Of a stretch of 64,000 nucleotides of DNA, positions 43,277 to 53,322 are shown piece after piece (position 1 is the first letter of the stretch; the number at the start of each line of letters is the position of its first letter). The notes under the pieces were generated by a model, which was not told the origin of the DNA, made no database searches, and was given only the letters and a program-made list of their open reading frames with translations. The DNA comes from JAEXOD01 sp937930275 (GTDB lineage Bacteria; Bacteroidota; Ignavibacteria; Ignavibacteriales; Melioribacteraceae). The stretch spans positions 62,001-126,000 of the forward strand of contig DAIMZL010000001.1 of assembly GCA_036733965.1 (NCBI GenBank), in the 5' to 3' direction. A program made the translations under genes and the position numbers.

Positions 43277-43311
43277 CGAAATATTGTTATATTTACAACG
43301 AAATATCGTTA
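43277..43311. promoter_or_regulatory. Tandem 13-bp repeats, candidate activator (enhancer) sites
   Basis: CGAAATATTGTTA (43277-43289) and CGAAATATCGTTA (43299-43311) are 22 bp apart, about two helical turns, and differ at one position. The second forms a dyad AACGA-N4-TCGTT. They sit 90-125 bp upstream of the dps start site, a typical enhancer distance, and just before the start of the activator gene, so they could also control it. Confidence 0.55.
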
Positions 43312-43328
43312 CACAACACTATTTAGTT

Positions 43329-44804
43329 ATGAAACTTATAACACCTGAAAATATAATGGAAATAGTTCTCGAATCTATAAGAGAAATAATACCATACGAG
43401 TTAGCAGTGGTTCTTAGAAGAATTTCTATAAATCAACTTAAAGTAATATATCATAAAGGAATATTATCTGATAGATTATTAGATAATTATACGTTAAATT
43501 TAAACAAAAGAAGGGATTTAAAGAGTGCAATAGAGTTTGGAGAAGTAAAATTGTTAAGTGAAGATGATGACATACATGAGGATACATATTCTGAAATAAT
43601 AGAATTACCAGATGGACATTCTTGTATGCTTGTTCCGTTAAAAGCAGAAAATGAAATAATTGGATTGCTTACATTAGACCATAGACAATGTGATATTTTT
43701 ACACCGCAAAAAGTGAATATTGCAAAAAGTTTATCAAAATTAATTTCCGTGGCACTTGCGCAATCTTTAGATAATGAAAATTTGTTAAAAACTAATGAAC
43801 TTTTAATTACCGAACGAAATTCATTAATAAAAGAAATAAGCATTGTCAATAACAACTTAGTCGGAAATTCAGAAAAATGGCGAACTGTACTTGAGAAGAT
43901 AAAACTTGTTGCAGTAGCTGACATTCCCGTAATGATATTAGGGGAAACGGGTACCGGTAAAGAAGAGGTTGCTAAAACAATTCACGCCTTATCAAATAGG
44001 AAAAACGGACCCTTTATTGCATTAAATTGCAGTGCGCTAAATAGCAACTTGGCAGAAAGCGAATTATTCGGACATGAAAAGGGTGCTTTCACGGGTGCAT
44101 TTCAACAAAGAAAGGGACGTTTTGAATTGGCTGACAAAGGAACTTTGTTTTTAGACGAGATAGGCGACTTACCTCTTGAGTTACAACCAAAGTTATTGCG
44201 AACATTGCAAGATTTGACTTTTGAAAGAGTAGGAAGCGAAAAAACATTTAAATCAGATGTTAGAGTTATTTGCGCAACTAATGTAAACTTAACGGAAAAA
44301 ATTAAAGAAGGGTTATTTAGAGAAGACTTGTTTTATAGATTAAACGTTTTTCCAATCGTTCTTCCTCCGTTGCGAGAAAGAATTGAAGATTTGGTATTTA
44401 TTTGCAATAAATTTATAGATAAACTTAAAGAAAAATATAGGACAAATAATTTATCATTAGATAGTTCGGCATTATTTAAATTAAACTATTACAGTTTTCC
44501 CGGCAATGTAAGAGAATTAAGTAATATAATAGAAAGAGGTGCCATATTAGCTAACTTAGGAACAATAAAAGAAGAGCATATTATATTTGAAAAAGGTAAT
44601 GTGGGTATAGAAAAAACTGAAGAACAAGGACAAATAGAAAAAAAGGGAATCGGATCATTAGATTTTGAGTTAACAAAAATAATTAAATTAGCATTAAAGA
44701 AGTGTGACGGCAAAATATACGGTAAAAACGGAGCTGCCGAACTTCTGAAGATTAAGCCTACTACCTTGCAAAGTAAAATTAAAAAACTAAAAATAGAAAG
44801 CTAA
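43329..44804 (+). CDS. Sigma-54-dependent transcriptional activator with GAF domain
   Basis: A 491-residue protein. An N-terminal GAF-type sensor (about residues 5-150) has no receiver domain. The AAA+ domain shows Walker A GETGTGKEEVAKTIH (near 202), the sigma-54-contact loop GAFTGA, FLDEIGDLP and REDLFYRLNVFPI. A Fis-type HTH (GKNGAAELLKIKPTTLQSKIK) is at the C-terminus. I start at ATG 43329, 21 codons inside the longer TTG frame, because that extension covers the tandem repeats. A GAF sensor of this kind often reads small molecules such as NO, but the signal is not shown. Confidence 0.88.
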   Translation: MKLITPENIMEIVLESIREIIPYELAVVLRRISINQLKVIYHKGILSDRLLDNYTLNLNKRRDLKSAIEFGEVKLLSEDDDIHEDTYSEIIELPDGHSCMLVPLKAENEIIGLLTLDHRQCDIFTPQKVNIAKSLSKLISVALAQSLDNENLLKTNELLITERNSLIKEISIVNNNLVGNSEKWRTVLEKIKLVAVADIPVMILGETGTGKEEVAKTIHALSNRKNGPFIALNCSALNSNLAESELFGHEKGAFTGAFQQRKGRFELADKGTLFLDEIGDLPLELQPKLLRTLQDLTFERVGSEKTFKSDVRVICATNVNLTEKIKEGLFREDLFYRLNVFPIVLPPLRERIEDLVFICNKFIDKLKEKYRTNNLSLDSSALFKLNYYSFPGNVRELSNIIERGAILANLGTIKEEHIIFEKGNVGIEKTEEQGQIEKKGIGSLDFELTKIIKLALKKCDGKIYGKNGAAELLKIKPTTLQSKIKKLKIES

Positions 44805-44819
44805 ATGTATGAGGATGCT

Positions 44820-47453
44820 ATGAATAAAGAGACTGAATTAATAAGACAAGCATTCCTGAATAGTGATGATTATATAATAGTTTGTGACAGTAAATTTGAA
44901 ATTATTCTGCGAAATAATAAATGTAATGATTTAGTAAAAGTTAATAATGTACTGTCATTATTTGATTTAACAGGTAAACAATCATTAAACAATGCATTAA
45001 AAGAAAAAAAACAAGATCAGAATTATTTTGAATTAACAAGTAAGATTAATATTGATGATAAAATTGTGTGCGTATATATTAAAATATTTCCTGTAATATT
45101 AAAAAGTACTTATTTTATTTTTTTAATTAAAGATATTACATATGAAGAAGATATAAAAAAAGAATTAAAAATTGAAAAGATGTTTATGTTTAATATTATG
45201 AATCAATTGCCGGATTCAATATATATTAAAGATAAAAATTCCAACTTTTTAAGAATAAATAAAACTCAAATTGAAATATTAGGTGTAAAAGATGAATTTG
45301 AAGCTTTAGGAAAATCCGATAAAGATTTTTTTACGGAAGTGCATTCGGAAGAGGCTTTTGAAGATGAACAAAATCTTATTAACGGAATAGTTCCTTTTAT
45401 TAAAAAAGAAGAATTTATAAAACATGCCAAACAAGACTTTAGATGGGTTTCTACCATAAAAGCTCCGCTTATTGATGAAGAAAAAAATATTATAGGCACC
45501 TTAGGAATTACAAGAGATATTACCGATAAAAAACAAATAGAAGCTGCATTACAAAAATCAGAATTGCTATTTAAATCAATCTGGAATAATTCAATTGACG
45601 GAATGCGGATTTTAGATCCTGAGGGTAAAATATTCATGGTTAATCCGGCATTTTGTTTAATGTTTGGATTAACAGAAGAAGAGTTGATTGGCAAAAATAT
45701 TTCTGTTCTTTTTTATGAAAAATTACCGGAAATACGCATTCAAAAGAGGCGCGAAAAAACGCTTAAAAAAGTTGTAGAAGATATTAAAAATAAAAATATT
45801 CCATATAGGTTTGAAAGTCAAATCCACTTGTGGAGTGACTCATTTAAATGGTTTGAGATAACAAACGGATATATTGAATTAGAAAATAAGACATATCTTT
45901 TAAGCGTATTTAGAGATATTACGGAAAGGAAAAATGCAGAAGTTGAATTATCAAATTCCGAAAATTTGAATAAAACAACAATTAACGCATTAAGCGATAT
46001 GTTATTTGTAACGGATAAAAAAAATAAAGTAGTTTTAATTAACAACTCGCTATTAAACTTTTTCAAAAATGTTAAAGAAGATTATATTTGCAAAGATTTA
46101 GAGCTTGAAGATATGTTCAATGTGTTTCCTTTTTTGGGGAATAATTTTTATCAGGTCATTTCAGATTCTAAAAAAGAATTAATTATTTTTGAAAAATATA
46201 ATATTGGAAGTAGTAATTATTTTTTTGAAGTTAAATTTATTCCGGTTATAGATAAAAATCAGGTAATTAGAATTATAACGCTAATTTTGGATATTACGGA
46301 TATTAAAAAATATGAAGAAGATTTAAGAAGAAGCGCGTTAATTTTTGAAAACTTAAACGATTCAGTCTTTATGTTTAATAATAGGGGAGAGATTATTGAT
46401 TTAAACGCGGCAACGGAGGTGATGTTTGGTTTTAATAAAAAAGAATTAATAAATAGACATATTTCTGTTTTTGACGGATACGGGTTGCGAATTCCGAATA
46501 TTTTCGAGTTAAAAAAGGCAATTGAAGAAAGAAAAAGATGGAATGCAAAACTTTGGTACAAAAACCCAATTAAAACAAAAAACAAACACATTGATATAGA
46601 AATTTTGCCGTTGACCGATACCAACGGTGAAAATTTAGCATTTTTTGCTATTTCGAGAGATATTACCGAGCTTACTGTTGCCACAAATAAATTAAACGTT
46701 TATATCGGTGAACTGCAGAAAAAAACTTTAATGCTTGAAGAATCGGAAAAAGAGTTAAAACTAATTAATAGTAGTAAGGATAAATTTTTTTCAATTATAG
46801 CGCATGATTTAAAAAGTCCGTTTCAGAGTATTTTGGGATTTTATAATATTTTAAAAGAAGACTTTGATAATTTAAGTAAAGAAGAAGTAGAATATATTAT
46901 AAAAAACATGGGTGAAGGAACAAAAAACTTATATGCGCTAATTGAGAATTTATTGGAGTGGAGTAGAGTACAACTTGGAAAAATTGAAGTTGTAAAAGAA
47001 AATTTCAATTTATCAGATCTAACTAAGTCAGTAATTAGTTTATTAAAAGGTTATGCAGTAAAAAAAGAAATTGAAGTGGAACAAAATTTGGGAGATAATA
47101 TTTTTGTTTTTGCGGATATTAAAATGATAAATAGTGTCATTAATAATTTACTTTCAAATAGTCTTAAATTTACAAATAGAGGCGGCATAATAAAAATAAC
47201 TATTGCGATTAAGAAAAAGAGCGCAATATTTAAACTTGAAGATAATGGAATAGGTATGGATAAAGTGACTTTGCGGGATTTATTTAAAATAGATAAAAAT
47301 ATTAGTCGTAGAGGTACTGAAAATGAAAAAGGCACCGGTTTAGGGCTTGTATTATGTAAAGAGTTTATTGAAAGAAACGGCGGTACTCTAACTGTAAAAA
47401 GCAAAGTGAATAACGGTTCAACATTTACTTTTACCATTCCGATAACTAATTAA
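44820..47453 (+). CDS. Multi-PAS sensor histidine kinase
   Basis: An 877-residue cytoplasmic-looking kinase without clear membrane helices. It has four or five PAS domains (for example around residues 10-100, 125-240, 245-365, 385-490 and 510-625), then HisKA with IIAHDLKSPFQSILGF near 660 and an HATPase with INNLLSNSLKFT, EDNGIGM and GTGLGL. The start at 44820 has GAGGA four bases before the ATG; an ATG five codons earlier is possible. It follows the sigma-54 activator by 15 bases, but that activator has no receiver domain, so its partner is not obvious. Confidence 0.88.
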   Translation: MNKETELIRQAFLNSDDYIIVCDSKFEIILRNNKCNDLVKVNNVLSLFDLTGKQSLNNALKEKKQDQNYFELTSKINIDDKIVCVYIKIFPVILKSTYFIFLIKDITYEEDIKKELKIEKMFMFNIMNQLPDSIYIKDKNSNFLRINKTQIEILGVKDEFEALGKSDKDFFTEVHSEEAFEDEQNLINGIVPFIKKEEFIKHAKQDFRWVSTIKAPLIDEEKNIIGTLGITRDITDKKQIEAALQKSELLFKSIWNNSIDGMRILDPEGKIFMVNPAFCLMFGLTEEELIGKNISVLFYEKLPEIRIQKRREKTLKKVVEDIKNKNIPYRFESQIHLWSDSFKWFEITNGYIELENKTYLLSVFRDITERKNAEVELSNSENLNKTTINALSDMLFVTDKKNKVVLINNSLLNFFKNVKEDYICKDLELEDMFNVFPFLGNNFYQVISDSKKELIIFEKYNIGSSNYFFEVKFIPVIDKNQVIRIITLILDITDIKKYEEDLRRSALIFENLNDSVFMFNNRGEIIDLNAATEVMFGFNKKELINRHISVFDGYGLRIPNIFELKKAIEERKRWNAKLWYKNPIKTKNKHIDIEILPLTDTNGENLAFFAISRDITELTVATNKLNVYIGELQKKTLMLEESEKELKLINSSKDKFFSIIAHDLKSPFQSILGFYNILKEDFDNLSKEEVEYIIKNMGEGTKNLYALIENLLEWSRVQLGKIEVVKENFNLSDLTKSVISLLKGYAVKKEIEVEQNLGDNIFVFADIKMINSVINNLLSNSLKFTNRGGIIKITIAIKKKSAIFKLEDNGIGMDKVTLRDLFKIDKNISRRGTENEKGTGLGLVLCKEFIERNGGTLTVKSKVNNGSTFTFTIPITN

Positions 47454-47523
47454 CAAAGAATTGTTAGTTATACTTTAATTTTATCCTTTTTTTATTTAAA
47501 TTTAAGGTTAGTAATTTTATAAT

Positions 47524-49236
47524 ATGGGTTATAATATGAGTAATGAATTAGAAGAAAGAACTCCGAATTCGGTTAATTTCATCAAAGCAATTATTTTAGA
47601 TGATTTAAAGAGTAATAAATTTTTTGGAAAAGTACATACACGATTTCCCCCTGAACCAAACGGTTACCTTCACATCGGACATGCTAAATCAATTTGCTTA
47701 AATTTTGGTTTAGCAAAAGAATTTAACGGTAAATGTAATTTAAGATTCGACGATACAAACCCCAGTAAAGAAGATATTGAATATGTGGATTCAATAAGAG
47801 AAGACGTAAAATGGTTGGGATTTGATTGGGAAGATAGAGAATTTTATGCTTCTGATTATTTTGAAAACATGTACGAATTTGCAATAAAACTAATTAAAGC
47901 GGGGAAAGCATATGTTTGTAGCTTAAGCCCCGAAGAAATGAGACAATATAGAGGGACATTAACTGAGGCAGGGAAAGAGAGCCCGGATAGAAATAGAAGT
48001 ATTGAAGAGAATTTAGAGCTTTTTGAAAAAATGAAAGCAGGTGAGTTTGAAGAAGGAAAGTATGTTTTACGTGCTAAAATTGATATGAGTTCTCCTAATA
48101 TAAATATGCGTGATCCAATACTTTATAGAATACTAAAAGCATCGCATCACAGAACGGGGGATAAATGGTGTATTTACCCAATGTATGATTTTGCTCACGG
48201 TTACAGTGATATGTTGGAAGGGATCACTCATTCCATTTGTACATTAGAGTTTGAAAATCATAGACCATTGTATGATTGGCTGCTTGATGCTATTGAAGCA
48301 AAACATCATCCACAGCAAGTAGAATTTGCGCGATTAAATCTTAACTATACTGTAATGAGTAAAAGAAAATTACTTCAATTAGTACAAGAAGGTTTTGTTA
48401 GCGGATGGGATGACCCAAGAATGCCCACTATTGCTGGAATTAGGAGAAGAGGTTATACGCCGGAATCGATTAGAAATTTTGCCGAAAGAATTGGTGTGGC
48501 TAAACGAGATAATATTATTGATATTGCTCTATTAGAACATAGTGTTAGAGAAGATTTAAATAAAAAAGCAATGAGGGTAATGGCAGTTTTAAAACCCTTA
48601 AAATTGGTTATTGATAATTATCCAGACGATTTAGTAGAAGAAATGGATGCTGTTAATAATCCGGAAGATGAAAGTATGGGGACACGAAAAGTTCCTTTTT
48701 CAAAAATACTGTATATTGAAAAAGATGATTTTATGGAAAACCCGCCAAAAAAATTCTTTAGACTTTCACCGGGAAATGAAGTTAGGCTACGTTATGCCTA
48801 TTATGTAAAGTGTACTGATGTTGTTAAAGACGAAAACGGAGAAATTACCGAAATACATTGCACGTACGATCCATTAACTAAAGGGGGTGGATCACCTGAC
48901 GGTAGAAAAGTAAAAGGTACAATACATTGGGTTTCTGCTCGTAATGCTCTATCTGCCGAAGTAAGATTGTATGACCGATTATTTGCATCAGAAAACCCTG
49001 ATAATGCTGAAGAAGGAAAAACTTTTAAGGATTATTTAAATCCTAATTCATTAGAAATTCTAAATAATTGTTATGTAGAACCGTATTTATCTAATGCAAA
49101 ACCGGGAGAACAATTTCAGTTTGAAAGAATAGGATATTTTTGTGCAGATTGCAAAGATTTTTCTAAAGATTCGTTAGTTTTTAACCGTACTGTAACATTA
49201 AAAGATACTTGGGCTAAAATAGAAAAACAGGCTTAA
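47524..49236 (+). CDS. glnS: Glutaminyl-tRNA synthetase
   Basis: A 570-residue class I synthetase. The HIGH motif is in PPEPNGYLHIGHAKS, the KMSKS equivalent is VMSKRKL, and RFDDTNP binds tRNA-Gln. The C-terminal anticodon-binding beta-barrels are complete. Direct charging of tRNA-Gln means the organism need not amidate Glu-tRNA-Gln. The first ATG gives MGYNMSNE; the second (47536) is an equally good start. It is convergent with gltX across a shared terminator. Confidence 0.96.
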   Translation: MGYNMSNELEERTPNSVNFIKAIILDDLKSNKFFGKVHTRFPPEPNGYLHIGHAKSICLNFGLAKEFNGKCNLRFDDTNPSKEDIEYVDSIREDVKWLGFDWEDREFYASDYFENMYEFAIKLIKAGKAYVCSLSPEEMRQYRGTLTEAGKESPDRNRSIEENLELFEKMKAGEFEEGKYVLRAKIDMSSPNINMRDPILYRILKASHHRTGDKWCIYPMYDFAHGYSDMLEGITHSICTLEFENHRPLYDWLLDAIEAKHHPQQVEFARLNLNYTVMSKRKLLQLVQEGFVSGWDDPRMPTIAGIRRRGYTPESIRNFAERIGVAKRDNIIDIALLEHSVREDLNKKAMRVMAVLKPLKLVIDNYPDDLVEEMDAVNNPEDESMGTRKVPFSKILYIEKDDFMENPPKKFFRLSPGNEVRLRYAYYVKCTDVVKDENGEITEIHCTYDPLTKGGGSPDGRKVKGTIHWVSARNALSAEVRLYDRLFASENPDNAEEGKTFKDYLNPNSLEILNNCYVEPYLSNAKPGEQFQFERIGYFCADCKDFSKDSLVFNRTVTLKDTWAKIEKQA

Positions 49237-49244
49237 ATCAAATT

Positions 49245-49270
49245 AAAAAGGCGAGTTAACTCGCCTTTTT
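49245..49270. terminator. Shared bidirectional terminator of glnS and gltX
   Basis: A perfect 26-bp palindrome (AAAAAGGCGAGTT and its complement) with T runs on both sides lies between the two convergent synthetase genes and ends both transcripts. Confidence 0.9.
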
Positions 49271-49271
49271 T

Positions 49272-50723
49272 TTATTTGATAACTTCTAATATTTTTTCAA
49301 TTCGTTTTATTACATTAATTTTCCCGATAATATCTAAAATATCATAAAGACCAGGACCAACTCCCATTCCTGACACAGCCAATCGCAAAGGATGAATAAT
49401 TTTTCCGCCGCCTACATTGTTGTTTTCTGCAACCTTGTGCAATATCTCTTCATAATCATGTTTTTCTAATGATTCTTTCTCTTTTACAAGAGTTAAGAAT
49501 TCATTTAATAGTTTTGGAGAATCTTCTTTCCATCTTTTTTGAACTACTTCTTGGTCAAACGATTCCACATCGTTAAAGAAGAAGGGAGCTTTTTCAAATA
49601 GTTCGTGAACAAAAGAAATTCTCTCTCTCATACAGTCAACAACTTTTGAAAGATATTCATCGGAATAATCTTTTGTTATTTTATTTTGTTCATCATATTT
49701 TCTAATTAAAGTAATTATCTGTTCGTTATTTTTTTTCCGTAGATGTTCGGCATTTAACCAAGTCAATTTATCTAAGTCAAAAACCGCTCCTGATTTATTA
49801 ACCCTTTCTAAGGAGAATTTATTAATTAATTCATCCATGTAGTAAAATTCAACATCATCACCGGCAGTCCAACCGAGTAATGCAACAAAGTTAACTAAAG
49901 CTTCTTTAAGAAAACCTTTATCTCTAAAATCTTCAACGGCAACGTCACTTTGTCTTTTACTTAGCTTTTTTCTATCAAGATTGAGTAATAGAGGAAGATG
50001 AGCAAAAATTGGTCTTTCCCAGCCAAAATAATCGTATAATAGTGCATGCTTTGGTGTAGATGAAAGCCACTCTTCTCCGCGAATTACGTGAGTAATTTTC
50101 ATTAAGTGGTCATCAACGACATTTGCTAAATGATATGTAGGAAAACCGTCACTTTTTAATAATACTTGATCATCAACAATATTGCTATTAAATTCTACTG
50201 TTCCTCTAATTACATCTTCTATTTTAATAATTTCATCCGGTTGAACATTTAAGCGGACTACGTAAGATTCTCCGTTTGCAATTTTCTGCTTAATTTCTTC
50301 TTCGCTTAATTTTAAACAGTGTTTATCATATTTTGGCTGAAGTTTTTGTTGCTGTTGTTCTTCTCTAATTTTTTCGAGTCTTTCGGAAGAACAAAAACAA
50401 TAATATGCTTTACCTGATTTAATTAATTCGTCAACGTACTTTTTATAAATATCTAATCTTTCGGATTGAATATAAGGACCATAATTTCCGCCTACAAAAG
50501 GACCTTCGTCATATTCAAGACCTGCCCATTTTAATGTATCAATTAAATTTTCAACAGCACCTTCAACAAGTCTTGTTCTATCTGTGTCTTCAATTCTTAA
50601 AATAAACGTGCCGTTATTATGTTTTGCAAACAAATAATTATAAAGTGCCGTCCTTAAACCACCTACATGTAAATAACCTGTGGGGCTTGGGGCAAATCTT
50701 ACTCGTGGAGTTTCATTAATCAT
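49272..50723 (-). CDS. gltX: Glutamyl-tRNA synthetase
   Basis: A 483-residue class I synthetase. PSPTGYLHVGGLRTAL contains the HIGH motif and LDRKKLSKRQ contains KLSKR. EDTDRTR and TYHLANVVDDH are usual GluRS segments. Discriminating versus non-discriminating behaviour cannot be read from sequence; the presence of glnS suggests the former. The gene ends at the shared terminator. Confidence 0.96.
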   Translation of the reverse strand: MINETPRVRFAPSPTGYLHVGGLRTALYNYLFAKHNNGTFILRIEDTDRTRLVEGAVENLIDTLKWAGLEYDEGPFVGGNYGPYIQSERLDIYKKYVDELIKSGKAYYCFCSSERLEKIREEQQQQKLQPKYDKHCLKLSEEEIKQKIANGESYVVRLNVQPDEIIKIEDVIRGTVEFNSNIVDDQVLLKSDGFPTYHLANVVDDHLMKITHVIRGEEWLSSTPKHALLYDYFGWERPIFAHLPLLLNLDRKKLSKRQSDVAVEDFRDKGFLKEALVNFVALLGWTAGDDVEFYYMDELINKFSLERVNKSGAVFDLDKLTWLNAEHLRKKNNEQIITLIRKYDEQNKITKDYSDEYLSKVVDCMRERISFVHELFEKAPFFFNDVESFDQEVVQKRWKEDSPKLLNEFLTLVKEKESLEKHDYEEILHKVAENNNVGGGKIIHPLRLAVSGMGVGPGLYDILDIIGKINVIKRIEKILEVIK

Positions 50724-50748
50724 ATTACTCTATCAATTTTTGAACTAA

Positions 50749-53121
50749 TCAATTAACTAATTTATTTGTATAATATTTTACTTTTTCTATAAATTCCTTG
50801 CTATCAATCGGTTTTGGGATATAGTCTGTAGCACCTGCTTCAATGCATTTTTCTCTATCGCCTTTCATTGCAAAAGCTGTAAGGGCAATAATCGGTGTTT
50901 TTTCGTATCCCTGCATCTGTCTAATTTTTTCCATTGCCTCAAAACCGTTCATAATTGGCATTTGCATATCCATCAGAATAAGATCGAATTTATCTTCAAC
51001 GCACATTTTGACGGCTTCTTCACCGTTTTCTACAACAACAATACTTTCAAAGTTATTTTTCTTTAATAAACGAGTTACTATTATTTGTGAGTGCTTGTAA
51101 TCTTCAGCCAATAAAATTTTAACTGTATCTTTTTTCTCAATAACTTCTCTAACGGGAGGCGGGGAGTCATATCTATTAATCATTGATTTTATAACATCAG
51201 CCAAGTCTTCAATATTAGTACTTCGTTTATCAAGTAATTCTTCAAATAAGCCGTCAATTTTCTTTAAATCTTCTTGGTAATTATCTTTTCCGGTATAAAT
51301 AATTATCGGTAATTTTTCAAATTTAGATTCCGATTTAATCATTTTTATTAATTCAAATCCGTTCGGATAAGGCATATCCAAATCAACAATAGCTAAATCA
51401 ACGTCAATATTGCGAATTCTGTCCATAACATTAGCGCTAATATTTTCTGCAATTGCTCTGTAACCGGCGGTTTCAATAGCTTGTTTTACCAAATTTAATG
51501 TCGGATAATCATCATCCACACATAAAACATTGCTATCTTTTCGTAATTTATAACTTGTTAAAACTTCAACTAAAAAGTTATAATTAATAGGTTTTACAAA
51601 ATACTCAACAGCTCCCATTAAGAATGCTTTTTGTTCTTCAGGTTCAACAGAACAAACAATAACCGGAGTGTTTTTAGTATTTTGATTTTCGTGAATTTTC
51701 TTTAATAACTCCAATCCGTTTGTAGTCGGGATTTCTATATCTAATATTATTGCCAAAAAACTGAACTTTTCAATCTGTTCAAGGGTTTGTTCTGCAGTAT
51801 GAACGATAGTCGGAGTATAACCCCATTTATTTAAGTAGTTACTTAATAATTTTGATGTAGCATAATCATCTTCAACCACAAGTATTCTGTTTAATGAATC
51901 AGCAACCGGTTTTGGCAATGATGAAAGTTTATTTTCTAATTCAGTTGGTAATGTATCTCCTACTAAACTAAACGAAAAAGATATTCCGCTGTTCAAACTA
52001 TTCAATACGGTTAGATCATCGTTAAAAAACGAAGAATATTTTTTCGCCAATATTAAAGAAATGCCCGATAAATTGTAATTTCTAAATTCATTTAGTTTGT
52101 TTAACACAAAAGGATCAAATATTGATTTTGTTTTATCGATCACAAAACCGTTCCCGTCAGCAGAAATTGTAGCAGAAATTAAATTTGATGACGTATGTTT
52201 AATTTCAATATTAACATTAGTGCAATTTGAAGAATTAAGACTATAAAAAATTAAAGTATTTAATATATATTTCAATTTTTGTTCGTCCGAATCAACAGTT
52301 GCCGGAATAGTAGGATCTATGTTTACGTTAAAGAAAATATTTTTGTCACTTGTTTTTGTTTTAAAGATATCTACTATCTCTTTAACCAAAGACTTAATGT
52401 TAATTGTTTTTTTCTCGAATAAAACTTTACCAGATTCAATTTTTGATAATTCATTTAGTTCATTGATAGTCAGCAATAAGCTTTGTGCATTTTTTTTGAT
52501 AGTGCTTACATATTCAGTTTGCGTGCTCGATAAGCTTTCTTCTGATAAAATTGCAGTGAATCCGATAATTGAATTAGCCGGAGTACGAAGCTCGTTCACT
52601 GTTTCGCTTACGGTAATTGGGAAATGACTTTTATTGGATATTATTAAACCACCGTTAGTCATAAACCATACATTTAGCAATAAACCAACGTACTCGGAAA
52701 TTTTCTTGATAATTTCTGTATCAGAAGAATTGAAAGGCGTACGACTTGCAATTTTTAACATTCCGCTTTCCGAAATATTAATTCTAAAATGTACGCATAT
52801 TTCATATGTTACAAATTCGCTTGCGGGAATTTCACAATCAGGCTCACTTCCGATAGCAAATTCAGAATTTGATTGTCCGTATTTACAATTTTTACAACTA
52901 AATTCTGTTCCGCGTAAATAATTCTTTCGGGCAGTATGGCTTTTTCCCAAAGCCAAATATCTGTTTCCGCCTAATATTTTGAATAATACAACCGACTGAA
53001 ATTCCAATTCCTTTACTAAAAAGTTGCAAATATAATCGGGGAAATCATCAAGTCCCTTATTTGCCAAAACTAAAAGAGAATTATATTTCTCCAAAAATTC
53101 TAATTGTGAGCCGTATATCAT
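50749..53121 (-). CDS. Degenerate histidine kinase with three C-terminal receiver domains
   Basis: A 790-residue protein. Residues 1-155 form a GAF-like region with four cysteines (76, 79, 96, 109). The kinase core is degenerate: the HisKA motif reads VNELRTP with Asn176 where the phospho-acceptor His should be, the N-box loses both conserved Asn residues, and the G2 box reads GISL. Three receiver domains follow, each with its phospho-Asp (IILDIEIP, AIVDLDMP, ILMDMQMP) and acidic pocket (VVEDD, CVDDD, LAEDY). It should be phosphorylated by another kinase and act as a phospho-relay or hub. No output domain is seen. Confidence 0.88.
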   Translation of the reverse strand: MIYGSQLEFLEKYNSLLVLANKGLDDFPDYICNFLVKELEFQSVVLFKILGGNRYLALGKSHTARKNYLRGTEFSCKNCKYGQSNSEFAIGSEPDCEIPASEFVTYEICVHFRINISESGMLKIASRTPFNSSDTEIIKKISEYVGLLLNVWFMTNGGLIISNKSHFPITVSETVNELRTPANSIIGFTAILSEESLSSTQTEYVSTIKKNAQSLLLTINELNELSKIESGKVLFEKKTINIKSLVKEIVDIFKTKTSDKNIFFNVNIDPTIPATVDSDEQKLKYILNTLIFYSLNSSNCTNVNIEIKHTSSNLISATISADGNGFVIDKTKSIFDPFVLNKLNEFRNYNLSGISLILAKKYSSFFNDDLTVLNSLNSGISFSFSLVGDTLPTELENKLSSLPKPVADSLNRILVVEDDYATSKLLSNYLNKWGYTPTIVHTAEQTLEQIEKFSFLAIILDIEIPTTNGLELLKKIHENQNTKNTPVIVCSVEPEEQKAFLMGAVEYFVKPINYNFLVEVLTSYKLRKDSNVLCVDDDYPTLNLVKQAIETAGYRAIAENISANVMDRIRNIDVDLAIVDLDMPYPNGFELIKMIKSESKFEKLPIIIYTGKDNYQEDLKKIDGLFEELLDKRSTNIEDLADVIKSMINRYDSPPPVREVIEKKDTVKILLAEDYKHSQIIVTRLLKKNNFESIVVVENGEEAVKMCVEDKFDLILMDMQMPIMNGFEAMEKIRQMQGYEKTPIIALTAFAMKGDREKCIEAGATDYIPKPIDSKEFIEKVKYYTNKLVN

Positions 53122-53322
53122 ATGTGCAAGTTGTTTTATTTTACAATGTTACAATTTAATAAAAAATAAACAAAAAAATAAACTTTTTTTAATTTTGTTT
53201 GCTTAATAAATTAAGAAAGGAGAGATAAAATTAAAAACTTTTGATAGAGTGAATAATTATCCTTTTTTTTTATCAAATTAATCTTTAAATTTATAAATAT
53301 GTTTAAATTTTATCCAAAATTT

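Noticed and set aside
43266..43328. N-terminal extension of the sigma-54 activator
   Set aside because: It uses a TTG start and covers the tandem regulatory repeats; ATG 43329 is the better start.
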